From Dysgonamonadaceae bacterium (lineage in GTDB: Bacteria; Bacteroidota; Bacteroidia; Bacteroidales; Dysgonomonadaceae), in contig JAIRUA010000007.1 of assembly GCA_031254645.1 (NCBI GenBank), forward strand, positions 310,001 to 374,000: 64,000 nt of DNA. Reading direction: 5' to 3'. Position numbers and translations under genes: made by a program. Shown here in pieces: positions 54,434 through 63,934 of this stretch; the first letter of the stretch is position 1; every line of letters begins with the position of its first letter. The notes under the pieces were generated by a model. The model was given only the letters and a program-made list of their open reading frames with translations. It had not been told where the DNA came from and did not search any database.

Positions 54434-55159
54434 ATGAATTGTCATATTTGCCATAAGCCATTGACAGGGAAGTATTATTTTGATTCGTGGGATAACAAGA
54501 TATGTGAATCCCACATCAATAACGATGCAGTTTTATGTTCATCGTGCAATGGTTTTACGAAAAAAGACATCGTTCTTCCTGATGATCGCGTATTGTGCAA
54601 TGTATGTATGAGTATTGCTATAAAGCCCGGCGATTCGATAGAAGCTGTGAAGAGGTCAGTTATCAATGCTTTGTCAAAAGTCGGTTTTGACGATTTGCGC
54701 ATAGAAGATATTTCTATTGAAATTGTTTCTGCTCAAAAGTTGGCTGAAATTAGAAAATCGCCTGTCAATCTGCAAAATAAAGGGCTTACTCTGTCTACAA
54801 CAACCACATCTTTTGGGTTTTTAAGCGGAAAAAATCAACAATTCAAGCATACTATCTATATGTTGACACATTTAACAAAAATAGAATTTGCCGGAACGCT
54901 TGCTCACGAGATGTTGCATGCTTGGCAGACCCAAAACGGCATCGAAATGTCCCCTAAATTAACAGAAGGTTTATGCAATATGGGTGCTTATCTGATGTAT
55001 AATACCTTGGCAAGTTCACTTACCAGAATATATCTGAAATCCTTACACGAAAGCCCCGACCCGATATATGGCGATGGTTTCAGGGAAGTTTACGCGCAAT
55101 TCGAAGAATTGGGTTGGAGTGAATTAATTAGAAAAGTTAGAGAGAAAAAGTTAGTTTAA
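54434..55159 (+). CDS. DA1-like LIM-domain metallopeptidase
   Basis: A 241-residue protein with two treble-clef zinc units of LIM type at the N-terminus (CHICHKPLTG with CESH, then CSSC and CNVC, residues 3-60). A zincin peptidase domain follows, with FAGTLAHEMLHAWQ (HExxH) and KLTEGLCNMGAYLMY supplying the downstream Glu. This layout matches the C-terminal half of plant DA1 peptidases, which cut ubiquitin-pathway proteins, and bacterial DA1-like proteins. There is no signal peptide, so it acts in the cytoplasm. The substrate is unknown; a toxin-like or regulatory protease within the operon's system is inferred. Confidence 0.85.
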   Translation: MNCHICHKPLTGKYYFDSWDNKICESHINNDAVLCSSCNGFTKKDIVLPDDRVLCNVCMSIAIKPGDSIEAVKRSVINALSKVGFDDLRIEDISIEIVSAQKLAEIRKSPVNLQNKGLTLSTTTTSFGFLSGKNQQFKHTIYMLTHLTKIEFAGTLAHEMLHAWQTQNGIEMSPKLTEGLCNMGAYLMYNTLASSLTRIYLKSLHESPDPIYGDGFREVYAQFEELGWSELIRKVREKKLV

Positions 55160-55208
55160 AAATTATGACAATGATAGTAGATGTATTAACTAAATAACAA
55201 GAAATAAT

Positions 55209-55913
55209 ATGGAAGAACAAGAAAGCAATCTGATTGTACCGGAAAACGAAGAAGAAAAAACTGTTTTGATAGATGAAACTAATCAAATTACTGAGGGGAA
55301 TGTGGAAAAAACTGATTTTGAACAGGAATTAGAAACATTAAACCAACTCAACGAAAATTTGGAAGAAGAAGTTGTAGTCGAACTTGTTGAGCAAGTTTCA
55401 ATAAGTGTGGACTGTGTTGCAGCAATGTTTGGCGAACTTAGCAAAAAGTTTGATGACAAAATCGCTGCCGACACACATAAAAATCAGCTTTTTGACAAGA
55501 TGTATAAGGAGTTGCAATCATTGAAAGACGACCCTTATAAAAAAACGCTAAAACCCATTTTTATGGACTTGATTGTGTTTGCAGACAGTATGAAGTCTTT
55601 GGTTTCTCGCTACGAAGAAACACCTGAACCCGAAGTAATATTGGAAAAATACCAAAAATTGCGAAAAGAGTTCAATAAAATTGGCAGTCATATCGAAGAT
55701 TTGCTTTACAATTATAGTATTGAGCCGTTCTCTGCAAATGAAGGAGACGAATTTGACCCGAAAACTCAACAAGCCAAGAAAACAACGGCGGTTGAAAACG
55801 ATGCTGATAGTAAAAAAATTATTGGGTCATTATTGCCGGGCTATTATTGGGACGAACAACTTCTCAGAAAAGAGAGTGTTCATATAGGGTTAAAAGAAAA
55901 TAATAACAATTAA
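55209..55913 (+). CDS. GrpE-like nucleotide exchange factor
   Basis: A 234-residue acidic protein. A long coiled coil (about 30-135) is followed by a small beta-like part with LYNYSIEPFSANEGDEFDPK and the late motif SLLPGYYWDEQLLRKESVHI, which corresponds to GrpE (VxxVxxxGYxxxxxVLRPAxVxV). It lies 13 bp before the Hsp70 gene, as a dedicated exchange factor would. Similarity is structural rather than close, so it is a divergent, specialised GrpE. Confidence 0.8.
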   Translation: MEEQESNLIVPENEEEKTVLIDETNQITEGNVEKTDFEQELETLNQLNENLEEEVVVELVEQVSISVDCVAAMFGELSKKFDDKIAADTHKNQLFDKMYKELQSLKDDPYKKTLKPIFMDLIVFADSMKSLVSRYEETPEPEVILEKYQKLRKEFNKIGSHIEDLLYNYSIEPFSANEGDEFDPKTQQAKKTTAVENDADSKKIIGSLLPGYYWDEQLLRKESVHIGLKENNNN

Positions 55914-55926
55914 AAAAATAATTAAA

Positions 55927-57573
55927 ATGGAAGAGTCTAAAAAAGTTTATGGAATAGATTTAGGAACAACCTATTCCTGTATCGCGACCATTGATGAATA
56001 TGGTCAACCAATAGTGTTAAAAAACAGTTTGGGCAGCGATGTAACGCCATCAGTTGTTTACTATGAGAGCGAAAATAAAGTAATTGTTGGAGAAACTGCT
56101 AAAGATGAAGTGGATTCAAGTAGAGTGGTGTCATTTATCAAACGCGAAATGGGTAATGACCATTTCGAATCAAAATGCATTTTTCCTGAAAATCCCCCCA
56201 CCGTTTCCGCTTATATTCTGGGGCAACTTGTAAAAGATGCTAATGATGCGACTATGGATAATATCAAAGATGTCGTTATTACCTGCCCTGCATATTTTGG
56301 TTTAAAAGAAAGACTTCAAACAGAAAAAGCAGGCGAAATTGCAGGTCTAAATGTACTCTCTATTATCAATGAGCCTACTGCAGCTGCTATTTCATACGGA
56401 TTAAAAACACAAGAAGAAAAAATTATTCTTGTGTATGACCTTGGTGGAGGCACTTTTGATGTAACATTAATTGATGTAACGAATTCTAAAATTAAGGTAG
56501 CTGCTACCGGCGGAGATAGTCGTTTAGGTGGTGCAGATTGGGATAAAGAAATTGTAAAATACTTGGCTGAACAATTTGAAGAGGAAACAGGAGTGTCTGA
56601 CATTTTAAGTGACCCAGATACAAAATTACATCTATATATTCAGGCAGAAAAAGCAAAGAAACAGCTCAGTTCCAAAGAAATATATAAGGCTACTGTAATG
56701 CACGATGGAACTGCCGCAAAAATAGAGATTACTCGGGAAAAATTTGAATCATTGACTTCAAACCTTCTCGGCAGAACAATTTCCATAATGAGAGATGTAC
56801 TTGAGGCAGCGAAAGAAAAAGATTCAAAATATGCTCATTTTGACGAAGTCCTTCTTGTAGGCGGCTCTTGCTATATGCCCCAAGTAAAAATAGCCGTTGA
56901 TACTGCATTAGGCTGTAATGCTAAATTGTTCGACCCGAATCAAGCTATTGCTAAAGGTGCAGCAATGTATGCTATGAATGAGAAAGAGTATGAAATGGAA
57001 GAGGAGTTAACAGACAGACCAAAACCGATAGATAATGATGACAACAGTACTATTATTGGAGTTGGCGGAAGTAAGAAGAAAAAAGAAATAGTCAATGTGT
57101 CGAGTAAAACGTATGGAATTAGTTCTGTCATACGTAAAAAAGACAATACATATGAAGAAGTAATATCTAATATGATATTCGAACAAGATGAAGTGCCTAT
57201 TTCTGCAAGCAGTACTTTTAGCTCTGTTGAAGACGGTCAATCGGAAATGCTTTTGGAATTGTTTGAAACATCAACGACCAGAAATGATTCTGTAACAGTT
57301 GAAGGGAAAGAGTATAAAGGACGAATTGAACGAAAATATGGAGGTGATGAAGCACTCTGTGGACTAACTATTGATTTCGGCGGTTCATTCCCCGAAGGAT
57401 ATCCCATAGATGTTACGGTTACTCTTAATGCAAAAGGTATTGTGGTTATAACAGCAAAAGATAATCGAACAGGCAAAGAAATGTTTGTAGAAGCGAAAGT
57501 TAAAGGGATACTTTCCGATGAAGAAGTCAAAAAAGCTGCTGCTAAATTTGCCCAGATGGAAATAGATAGTTAA
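55927..57573 (+). CDS. Hsp70-family chaperone, lid-less DnaK homologue
   Basis: Chaperone of 548 residues. The ATPase domain (about 1-365) has the phosphate-binding motifs GIDLGTTYSC and VYDLGGGTFDV, the NEPTAAAISYG signature, and VLLVGGSCYMPQV. A Lys/Asp-rich linker (about 365-395, DNDDNSTIIGVGGSKKKKE) leads into a beta-sandwich substrate domain (about 395-530). The protein stops about 90 residues short of DnaK and lacks the helical lid, so it probably holds a fixed partner rather than folding proteins generally. It has its own GrpE-like gene upstream; no J-protein gene is visible in the operon before the window ends. Confidence 0.93.
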   Translation: MEESKKVYGIDLGTTYSCIATIDEYGQPIVLKNSLGSDVTPSVVYYESENKVIVGETAKDEVDSSRVVSFIKREMGNDHFESKCIFPENPPTVSAYILGQLVKDANDATMDNIKDVVITCPAYFGLKERLQTEKAGEIAGLNVLSIINEPTAAAISYGLKTQEEKIILVYDLGGGTFDVTLIDVTNSKIKVAATGGDSRLGGADWDKEIVKYLAEQFEEETGVSDILSDPDTKLHLYIQAEKAKKQLSSKEIYKATVMHDGTAAKIEITREKFESLTSNLLGRTISIMRDVLEAAKEKDSKYAHFDEVLLVGGSCYMPQVKIAVDTALGCNAKLFDPNQAIAKGAAMYAMNEKEYEMEEELTDRPKPIDNDDNSTIIGVGGSKKKKEIVNVSSKTYGISSVIRKKDNTYEEVISNMIFEQDEVPISASSTFSSVEDGQSEMLLELFETSTTRNDSVTVEGKEYKGRIERKYGGDEALCGLTIDFGGSFPEGYPIDVTVTLNAKGIVVITAKDNRTGKEMFVEAKVKGILSDEEVKKAAAKFAQMEIDS

Positions 57574-57583
57574 ATGTAGAACC

Positions 57584-57619
57584 TTTTTCCACTGCCGATG
57601 AATGTCGGCAGTGGAAAAA
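57584..57619. promoter_or_regulatory. Perfect 15-bp intercistronic hairpin after hsp70
   Basis: TTTTTCCACTGCCGA (57584-57598) pairs exactly with 57605-57619 around a 6-nt loop, in the gap after the Hsp70 stop. There is no T-run after the right arm, so it is more likely an attenuator or an mRNA-processing or stability element that keeps Hsp70 above the genes downstream. Confidence 0.65.
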
Positions 57620-57635
57620 TTAATACGCTTTGTCG

Positions 57636-60392
57636 ATGCAAGATTATTCAAAATACAACGATATACTGATTGAACTTCGAACTCTACTTTTTGCAGGAAA
57701 AGAGTTTGATGATAATTTCATTAAGATATATAAAAACAGGAATAAAAATAAGATTACAGAATCAAATAAAGACAGTATCCTGGAGAATCTTATTAGTAGA
57801 GCAAAAAATGATTTTGTTAAGCTTCCCATACAAGAAATACAATTTCCGGAAATCAAAGAATTAATGGAATTGATAAAGACTATTAACAATCAATTTCTTA
57901 TATCGGAACAGGCAGAGAGATATTCAGCTTGTAAGCTGCCATTAGACAAGTTGAATGGACAACTTAGAAAAGGCGTTTACGATGTAAGTGAGTTAAAGTC
58001 ATCTATAACGGCTCTTAGAAAAGAGGCTAAAGCGTGGGAAAACGAAGACAATAGGTATAGATTATTCGATGTTTTAAGGAATTATGCAAATTTATGCGAA
58101 ACATTAATACTTACTGCTCAGGGTGATGTTCGACTACTTTTATCGCCCGATTTAGTGGATATTGTGTTAGACATTAATTCAAATATAAATAAAACCGATT
58201 TTACCCCATTCAAATATAAAGAATTATCTGAAAAGCACGCATCAGACCGTTCTTTGCGTAGTATTCCGGAGGACAAACGTTTTCGAGTTATCATAACATT
58301 AATATCACTGAAATGTAAAGATTTAAAAATTGATGTCCCTACTTTATCTTCAACTATTACCTGTTCATCTTGCGGAAAAAAAGTCCCATCGGAAAATAAA
58401 TGTGCTGAATGTGAAAATTATCTCAAATGTCCGGGCTGTGGTGGTACAATTGCAAAAGGGAAATGCATAGGCTGCGGCATTGAAATAGAAAATATAAAAA
58501 CTTGGCTGAGCAAAATAAAAGATGCCAACAAAAAACTTTCGGCAGGAGATTACGAATCTGCCGAACAATTAATCAACCCAATAAAAACGAAATGGGCTAA
58601 AAATGAAAATATTGCAACCATTATCAGCAAAATTGCTGACCTTCGTAAAAAAGTAGCTGATTGTGAAAAGACAATAGACGAATGTATTGTAAAATCAAAC
58701 TATTTTGCCGCTCAAAGATGCATTGATGAAACTAAACGTTTGGTTATTTTGTCCGACAACATTCAAGCAAAAGAAAAAAACATCAGACAAAAAATAGAGC
58801 AAGCCAAATCGTTTGTGGAAGCAGGAGACAGAGCATCTTTACCTATTCAAAAAATTGAAAACTATGCACAAGCCATATCTTTGGTAGCCGATTTTGATAA
58901 AACAATTAACAAATTAAAGCAGCAAAATATACTTGTAGCCAATTTGATATGCAAGGCAAACGGAAAGCAGGTACAATTAAGTTGGGATAAAATAACCGCT
59001 AATTCATTAACCTTTAAGTATATTATACACCGAGAAGATATTACCAACCGAAAAGCCAAAATTGAAATAACCCAAACCCCGACTTCCAATTTTACCGATA
59101 CGATAGAGGGTGGAATTTCGTATTTTTATTATGTTCAGATACAATATATTGTTAACGGAACTAATGTTTCCGATGTTTGGGACGAAGTTAAATCTCAGGA
59201 AATCATTGTCCCCGACGAAACAGCCGACTGCAGGGCAATAGCCGGAGATAAAAGGGTCAGAATCGAATTTACACCCAATCCGAATGCTGCCGATTATGAA
59301 CTTCACAGAACAGACGAGGCAGGAAAAAAAGAAATACTCAAAGCAAACTTGCGTAGCGGCAGTTTTACGGATATGGAAGTTAAAAATGGCATCCGTTATA
59401 CTTATACGCTAATTACTGTTTTCAAAAAAAGTTCGGGCGAAATCATTCGTTCAGCAGGGATTACAATGTATGCTACCCCAATTGTACCACCGGAACCGAT
59501 TCAATCACTCGATTATTTTAAAAATGGTGAAATCATTACATTCAGTTGGGATGCGAAAGGAAAATCAAACGATTGTTTCAGAATACTCCATAGCACAAAT
59601 CCGATAAATAAGCCGGTCGGTTTCAATATGTCGTTGGCAGAATTGGAAAAGTTGGGAAAAGTTATCATTCCGTTAACATCGACCAAAACCGAATGCATAT
59701 TGCTAAATCATGTGCTGAAAAATTATTTTTCTATATGGAGCACATTTGGCGACACTGCAATAGCAGGATCAGAAATAGAGATATTGAATGTTACCGAAGT
59801 CTCTAACGTTAAGGCTTACATCAGTTCCGGCAAAATTTATATCGAATGGGATTGGCCCCCTAACTGCCAACAGGTACGTGTTTCCTACTCAAATAATTCT
59901 TTTACAGATTCACATAAAACAGTAAAAAACTATCCTCGTGAGCGGTATGATAAACAAAAAGCCTATGTCATAGATAATCCGATTTTGGATAAGGATTACT
60001 ATATCGAAATTGCTACTCAAAACTTTGACGGAAAGCAGGAAATGGTTTCTTCCGGTATTCGGATAAAGTTGGCAAACAGCAATCCTATGACCATAAAATA
60101 CGCTTTGAAGGTTTCTTCATTTCTAAGAAAAAAGTTGACGCTGAAAATAGAAAATGACAACAGCAATCGTTTACCGGAATTGATATTGGTCAGCTCACCC
60201 AGCCGGATACCTGTACGAAAAGAAGACGGAGCGGTCATATATGTTATTCCTGACAATACGGCTTGCGGAACCTTTGAGTTATCCAATGAGCATATCAGGA
60301 AAAACTGTTATGCGCGTCTATTTTTGAGCGATACATCTATCAAAAACATTAAAATAATTACACCCAATAAAGAACAATTAAAACTATTTTGA
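57636..60392 (+). CDS. Large zinc-ribbon protein with FN3-like repeats
   Basis: Cytoplasmic protein of 918 residues with no signal peptide. A helical N-terminal part (about 1-230) is followed by two zinc ribbons (CSSCGKKVPSENKCAEC and CPGCGGTIAKGKCIGCG, about 242-288), a helical repeat-like region (about 290-420), then several beta-sandwich units of FN3 type (for example VRIEFTPNPNAADYELHRTD and VKAYISSGKIYIEWDWP), and a beta-rich end. It overlaps the GTPase start region and shares the zinc-ribbon theme with it. Probably a scaffold that recruits partners; family not recognised. Confidence 0.7.
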   Translation: MQDYSKYNDILIELRTLLFAGKEFDDNFIKIYKNRNKNKITESNKDSILENLISRAKNDFVKLPIQEIQFPEIKELMELIKTINNQFLISEQAERYSACKLPLDKLNGQLRKGVYDVSELKSSITALRKEAKAWENEDNRYRLFDVLRNYANLCETLILTAQGDVRLLLSPDLVDIVLDINSNINKTDFTPFKYKELSEKHASDRSLRSIPEDKRFRVIITLISLKCKDLKIDVPTLSSTITCSSCGKKVPSENKCAECENYLKCPGCGGTIAKGKCIGCGIEIENIKTWLSKIKDANKKLSAGDYESAEQLINPIKTKWAKNENIATIISKIADLRKKVADCEKTIDECIVKSNYFAAQRCIDETKRLVILSDNIQAKEKNIRQKIEQAKSFVEAGDRASLPIQKIENYAQAISLVADFDKTINKLKQQNILVANLICKANGKQVQLSWDKITANSLTFKYIIHREDITNRKAKIEITQTPTSNFTDTIEGGISYFYYVQIQYIVNGTNVSDVWDEVKSQEIIVPDETADCRAIAGDKRVRIEFTPNPNAADYELHRTDEAGKKEILKANLRSGSFTDMEVKNGIRYTYTLITVFKKSSGEIIRSAGITMYATPIVPPEPIQSLDYFKNGEIITFSWDAKGKSNDCFRILHSTNPINKPVGFNMSLAELEKLGKVIIPLTSTKTECILLNHVLKNYFSIWSTFGDTAIAGSEIEILNVTEVSNVKAYISSGKIYIEWDWPPNCQQVRVSYSNNSFTDSHKTVKNYPRERYDKQKAYVIDNPILDKDYYIEIATQNFDGKQEMVSSGIRIKLANSNPMTIKYALKVSSFLRKKLTLKIENDNSNRLPELILVSSPSRIPVRKEDGAVIYVIPDNTACGTFELSNEHIRKNCYARLFLSDTSIKNIKIITPNKEQLKLF

Positions 60393-60394
60393 TT

Positions 60395-61504
60395 ATGGGA
60401 AAATATATATGTCCATGCTGTTTTTCAAAAAACGACGAAAAGGAATTGGAATACAAGTGCAGGAAATGTGGAAATGTTTTTAGCGAAAAGAATGGTTCAT
60501 TAAATAGAGACGGAAAATGTACAAATTGCGGAGCTACAACAAACCTTCGCCGATGTCATCGCAAAGAATGCCATTTTGAACTACCCTACACTTTCGGGAG
60601 TTATCAGGATGAAACTTTTTCAGTCATTGGTTTGAAAGAATCAGGGAAAAGTCATTTCATCGGGATGCTTGTCAAAATATTTGCTCGTCAAATAGGTGAA
60701 CCTTTTCATGTGTCGATGGAAATTGTACATGATGATATTTCTGCCAAGTTTAAAAATATGTATGCCGGCAGTTTGGATAGAGGCACTGTCATCAGAGAAA
60801 CTATAGCGGCAAACGTAAACAACGAAATTCGCAAGCCATTAATATACAAGTTGCTGTTTAGAACAAAAGGGGTGTTTGGAAATAAAAAACTGAAAATTGC
60901 TACAATGTCCCTCTTCGACAATGCCGGAGAGGATTTGTTTAACGAGTCAATGATGCGGCAAGTGAATCAATGCGTATTCAATTCTACGGGAATTATCTTG
61001 ATAGTTGATCCGTTGCAATTACCTCCTGTAAGAGAAGAATTGAAAGTACGAGGAATATCCTTGCCTCAAGAGCATGCCAACAATGCAAATGGAGGTACAA
61101 AGGAGATACTTATTCGTGTAGCCAAGCTGATACGGGAGCAAAGAAAACTGAGCCAAAATCAACTGATTGACATTCCAATTGCGATAGCCTTTTCTAAATC
61201 GGATGCTTTGAAAGACATCATTGGAGAGAGCGATACGATGTTTAAGGAATCAAATCACGATGGTGCATTGAACAAAGGGGAGATAATGAGCATCAGTAGC
61301 GAGATAAAAAATTTGATTTCATCTTGGGATGATACAGGGCTTATTAAGCAAATCGAAAATAATTTCAAAAATTACTGTTTTTTCGGCTTTTCAGCCTTAG
61401 GCTCGAATCCCGAAGCCGGTAAGATTAACGCCCTTAGACCTCTACGGGTAGAAGATCCCTTTCTCTGGTTATTGCATAAAAGAAACTTAATTAAAATGAA
61501 ATAA
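60395..61504 (+). CDS. Zinc-ribbon P-loop GTPase (double-GTPase-like)
   Basis: GTPase of 369 residues. The N-terminus has zinc ribbons (CPCCFSKN, CRKCG, CTNCG, then CHRKECHF, residues 6-61). The G-domain has P-loop GLKESGKS (79-86), the G3 motif DNAGED (Asp175) and the G4 motif SKSD (267-270), a variant of NKxD. This combination resembles the TRAFAC-class GTPases found next to GAP1 proteins in bacterial conflict operons (DO-GTPase type). The ATG at 60395 is taken; the frame overlaps the preceding gene only if a TTG at 60389 is used. A GAP1-like gene follows 11 bp later. Confidence 0.8.
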   Translation: MGKYICPCCFSKNDEKELEYKCRKCGNVFSEKNGSLNRDGKCTNCGATTNLRRCHRKECHFELPYTFGSYQDETFSVIGLKESGKSHFIGMLVKIFARQIGEPFHVSMEIVHDDISAKFKNMYAGSLDRGTVIRETIAANVNNEIRKPLIYKLLFRTKGVFGNKKLKIATMSLFDNAGEDLFNESMMRQVNQCVFNSTGIILIVDPLQLPPVREELKVRGISLPQEHANNANGGTKEILIRVAKLIREQRKLSQNQLIDIPIAIAFSKSDALKDIIGESDTMFKESNHDGALNKGEIMSISSEIKNLISSWDDTGLIKQIENNFKNYCFFGFSALGSNPEAGKINALRPLRVEDPFLWLLHKRNLIKMK

Positions 61505-61515
61505 ATAATAAAATC

Positions 61516-63729
61516 ATGAAATTGCTTCAAACATATTACACGTCCTGCCGAATAGGGCAAACCGGCAGTTCAGGGTTTCAGTTCTATTCTTTTTCCGATG
61601 GTATTACGGAATCAGAATTAGATGAAATCGGCAAACTTGGAAGTTATACGGCTCCTTATGGTTCCAATCCATTTCCGACCGAAGAGGAAGTCATTAACGT
61701 ACTTCCCGTTGCGTTTAAGTATTTTCGCTTGAGTTCCGGACGTGTGGGGGTGCTGCAGTCAACAGCCTGTACGCAGGAATATACAGGTCGCCCTGGTAAC
61801 TTTTTAACACATGCTTTAATTTTGGAAGAGGGAGAGTTCCCCTTTATGCCGATACTTCTGAATAGAAACGAATATTTTAAACATGATTTGACTGATGAGC
61901 AAAAAAACATTCAGGTTACACCTTCATTACTGCCGTTGTTAATGGTTGACGAATCAAACTTTTCGGTTGACACAGGCAATCGAAACAATTTTTCTATTCA
62001 GCAATTTGTCAAACAGGGAAATAATGAAGAATTATTATCCAAACTATTGGATATTATCCTCACAGGAAAAGGAGTACAAAAGCGAATTGTTATGGCAGAC
62101 AATAAGCCGGAAGATGTCATTTATGCTCTTTCCAATGCATTGCCTTTTGAGAATATAGCCGACTTCACTTTTTCAACTTATTCGCTTTATCCCGAAGCAC
62201 AGAATGTTATTCTGTCAGCAAGCCGTTATGAAGGTTCTGACTTCAACTTTGACGATATGAGTATGAAGTTTTCATATTATGTATTCAATAATACCAATGG
62301 TAAATATGCAGAACTGGAAGACCAAAGCGAATTGTCAAAAAAAGTGATTAAATTGCTTGCTTCAGAACCTCAAAGAATAAATGAACTATATGAATATTCG
62401 TCTCACTTTTCGGGAGAAAAAGATATTAAATCTTTGGGGTTAATTGCTTCCATATTCAGCAAAGATGATTTTGCGGCAAAATGGAAACAAATTTTACCTT
62501 TTGTAGCCGCTAAAGCAAAACCTGAATATGTTGAAAAATTTCTCGCTGAATACAAAGAGCAGATTAATCAGCTAATAAATACGTTTCAAAGCGAGAATGA
62601 CATTTCGGTGTTTTTTGAAAACTTACTGAAATTGATTCACAGACTGCCAAATAGTTTCGTATGGTTTGATAATCTTTTTTCTTGGTATTTATCAATAATA
62701 ATAAAGCATTTTGAATCTTCCACTGAATCGTTGATTGAACTCAACAAACACATTCTGAATATCTTCAAAGGTGCTGATAGGGAAGTTTTCATTAAGCATT
62801 TCTTTTCACGCGATACTTTTTCATGTCTTACACAACAAGCTCATACCGAATTAGCCGTTTTTAATGTGTTCACTTTGATTATCAGCTCGACCAAGACACT
62901 TTTAGGCACTTTCAACGATAATAAACTTTTTTCTTTCGAAGAAATAGTTAAAAACATAGATGAAGAGCCAATATCCCGAGAGTCATTTCAAGTGTTAATT
63001 GCAGAGGTATCGGATGAGGCAGATTTATTGTTATCGGCAATTTTTAGCATCAGAGAAGCCAATAGTCTTGTCAAACGACTTATCCGCGAACTTGCCGATG
63101 AAAAGAATGTTGTTTCTTTTCATAAAATTATCGCGAAAGGGATATTAGACAATCCAGCAATGGCTGATGAAATTCGTGAAGAAGCAATTTCTCAATTGGA
63201 AAAGAAAGCACTTACTCATACTCCAACTAATGAGGAATTAAGACTATATACACAGATTAAAAAATGGATAAACGACACCGAATATCCGGCAATTAGTTTG
63301 GTTCTGTCAGAAAAAAATGTTCCTGCCCTGATTGAGCAGATAAGTACTTTCAAAGATGCAAAAAAGATGTCGGTGTTCCTTGAATGGAAAAGCGGCGAAA
63401 TTTTCCCAAGTTTGAAACAACCGGAAGACTGGAAAAATTTCTATTCGCTTTCCAAACATATAGAACTTGATACCTTAAATATATGTGCAGAAAAGTATTT
63501 CAAGCAAGCAAAAGAAACCAAATCGTTGGTAGCTTTAATTACTTTCTCGCATACCAAGAATAATAGGCAGATGGACGATATGTTACGAAAAATTCTAACT
63601 ACAATGAATCGCTCTGCTTATAACGCATTGAAACGCGATATGGAACAATGCCCTAACAAAGTATGTGATTATTTCGCCTCTTTGGACAAAGGTAGTTTTT
63701 TTAAACGATTATTTAATTTAAAATTTTAA
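61516..63729 (+). CDS. GAP1-like GTPase-associated protein
   Basis: Cytoplasmic protein of 737 residues. The N-terminus (KLLQTYYTSCRIGQTGSSGF, then QSTACTQEYTGRPGNFLTHA) matches GAP1 N-terminal domains, named for their steady association with GTPases. Middle segments such as ADFTFSTYSLYPEA fit the GAP1 middle region. The long C-terminal part is helical. No enzymatic motif is visible, so it is best seen as a partner or regulator of the GTPase encoded just before it. Confidence 0.78.
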   Translation: MKLLQTYYTSCRIGQTGSSGFQFYSFSDGITESELDEIGKLGSYTAPYGSNPFPTEEEVINVLPVAFKYFRLSSGRVGVLQSTACTQEYTGRPGNFLTHALILEEGEFPFMPILLNRNEYFKHDLTDEQKNIQVTPSLLPLLMVDESNFSVDTGNRNNFSIQQFVKQGNNEELLSKLLDIILTGKGVQKRIVMADNKPEDVIYALSNALPFENIADFTFSTYSLYPEAQNVILSASRYEGSDFNFDDMSMKFSYYVFNNTNGKYAELEDQSELSKKVIKLLASEPQRINELYEYSSHFSGEKDIKSLGLIASIFSKDDFAAKWKQILPFVAAKAKPEYVEKFLAEYKEQINQLINTFQSENDISVFFENLLKLIHRLPNSFVWFDNLFSWYLSIIIKHFESSTESLIELNKHILNIFKGADREVFIKHFFSRDTFSCLTQQAHTELAVFNVFTLIISSTKTLLGTFNDNKLFSFEEIVKNIDEEPISRESFQVLIAEVSDEADLLLSAIFSIREANSLVKRLIRELADEKNVVSFHKIIAKGILDNPAMADEIREEAISQLEKKALTHTPTNEELRLYTQIKKWINDTEYPAISLVLSEKNVPALIEQISTFKDAKKMSVFLEWKSGEIFPSLKQPEDWKNFYSLSKHIELDTLNICAEKYFKQAKETKSLVALITFSHTKNNRQMDDMLRKILTTMNRSAYNALKRDMEQCPNKVCDYFASLDKGSFFKRLFNLKF

Positions 63730-63733
63730 CATT

Positions 63734-63931
63734 ATGAGTGATGATGGATTAGGTGGCTGCCTTGGTACTATTATAGGCTGGCTAATTATTTTGGGAGTGA
63801 TTATTCTATTGATCGTGTACGTCTTAGTTCCGTTTCTTGCTATAGTAGCAGCTATAGGCGGTGTTTGGGGTGGAGGAGTTTCCATTGGTAATTATGGAAA
63901 ATCATTTATTAGAAATACAATTAAAAAATAA
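63734..63931 (+). CDS. Small Gly-rich membrane protein
   Basis: A 65-residue protein with two hydrophobic segments (LGTIIGWLIILGVIILLIVY, then FLAIVAAIGGVWGGG) and a basic tail. It starts 4 bp after the GAP1-like gene. It could be a membrane-acting effector or anchor for the soluble GTPase proteins, but no family was recognised. Confidence 0.6.
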   Translation: MSDDGLGGCLGTIIGWLIILGVIILLIVYVLVPFLAIVAAIGGVWGGGVSIGNYGKSFIRNTIKK

Positions 63932-63934
63932 GTT

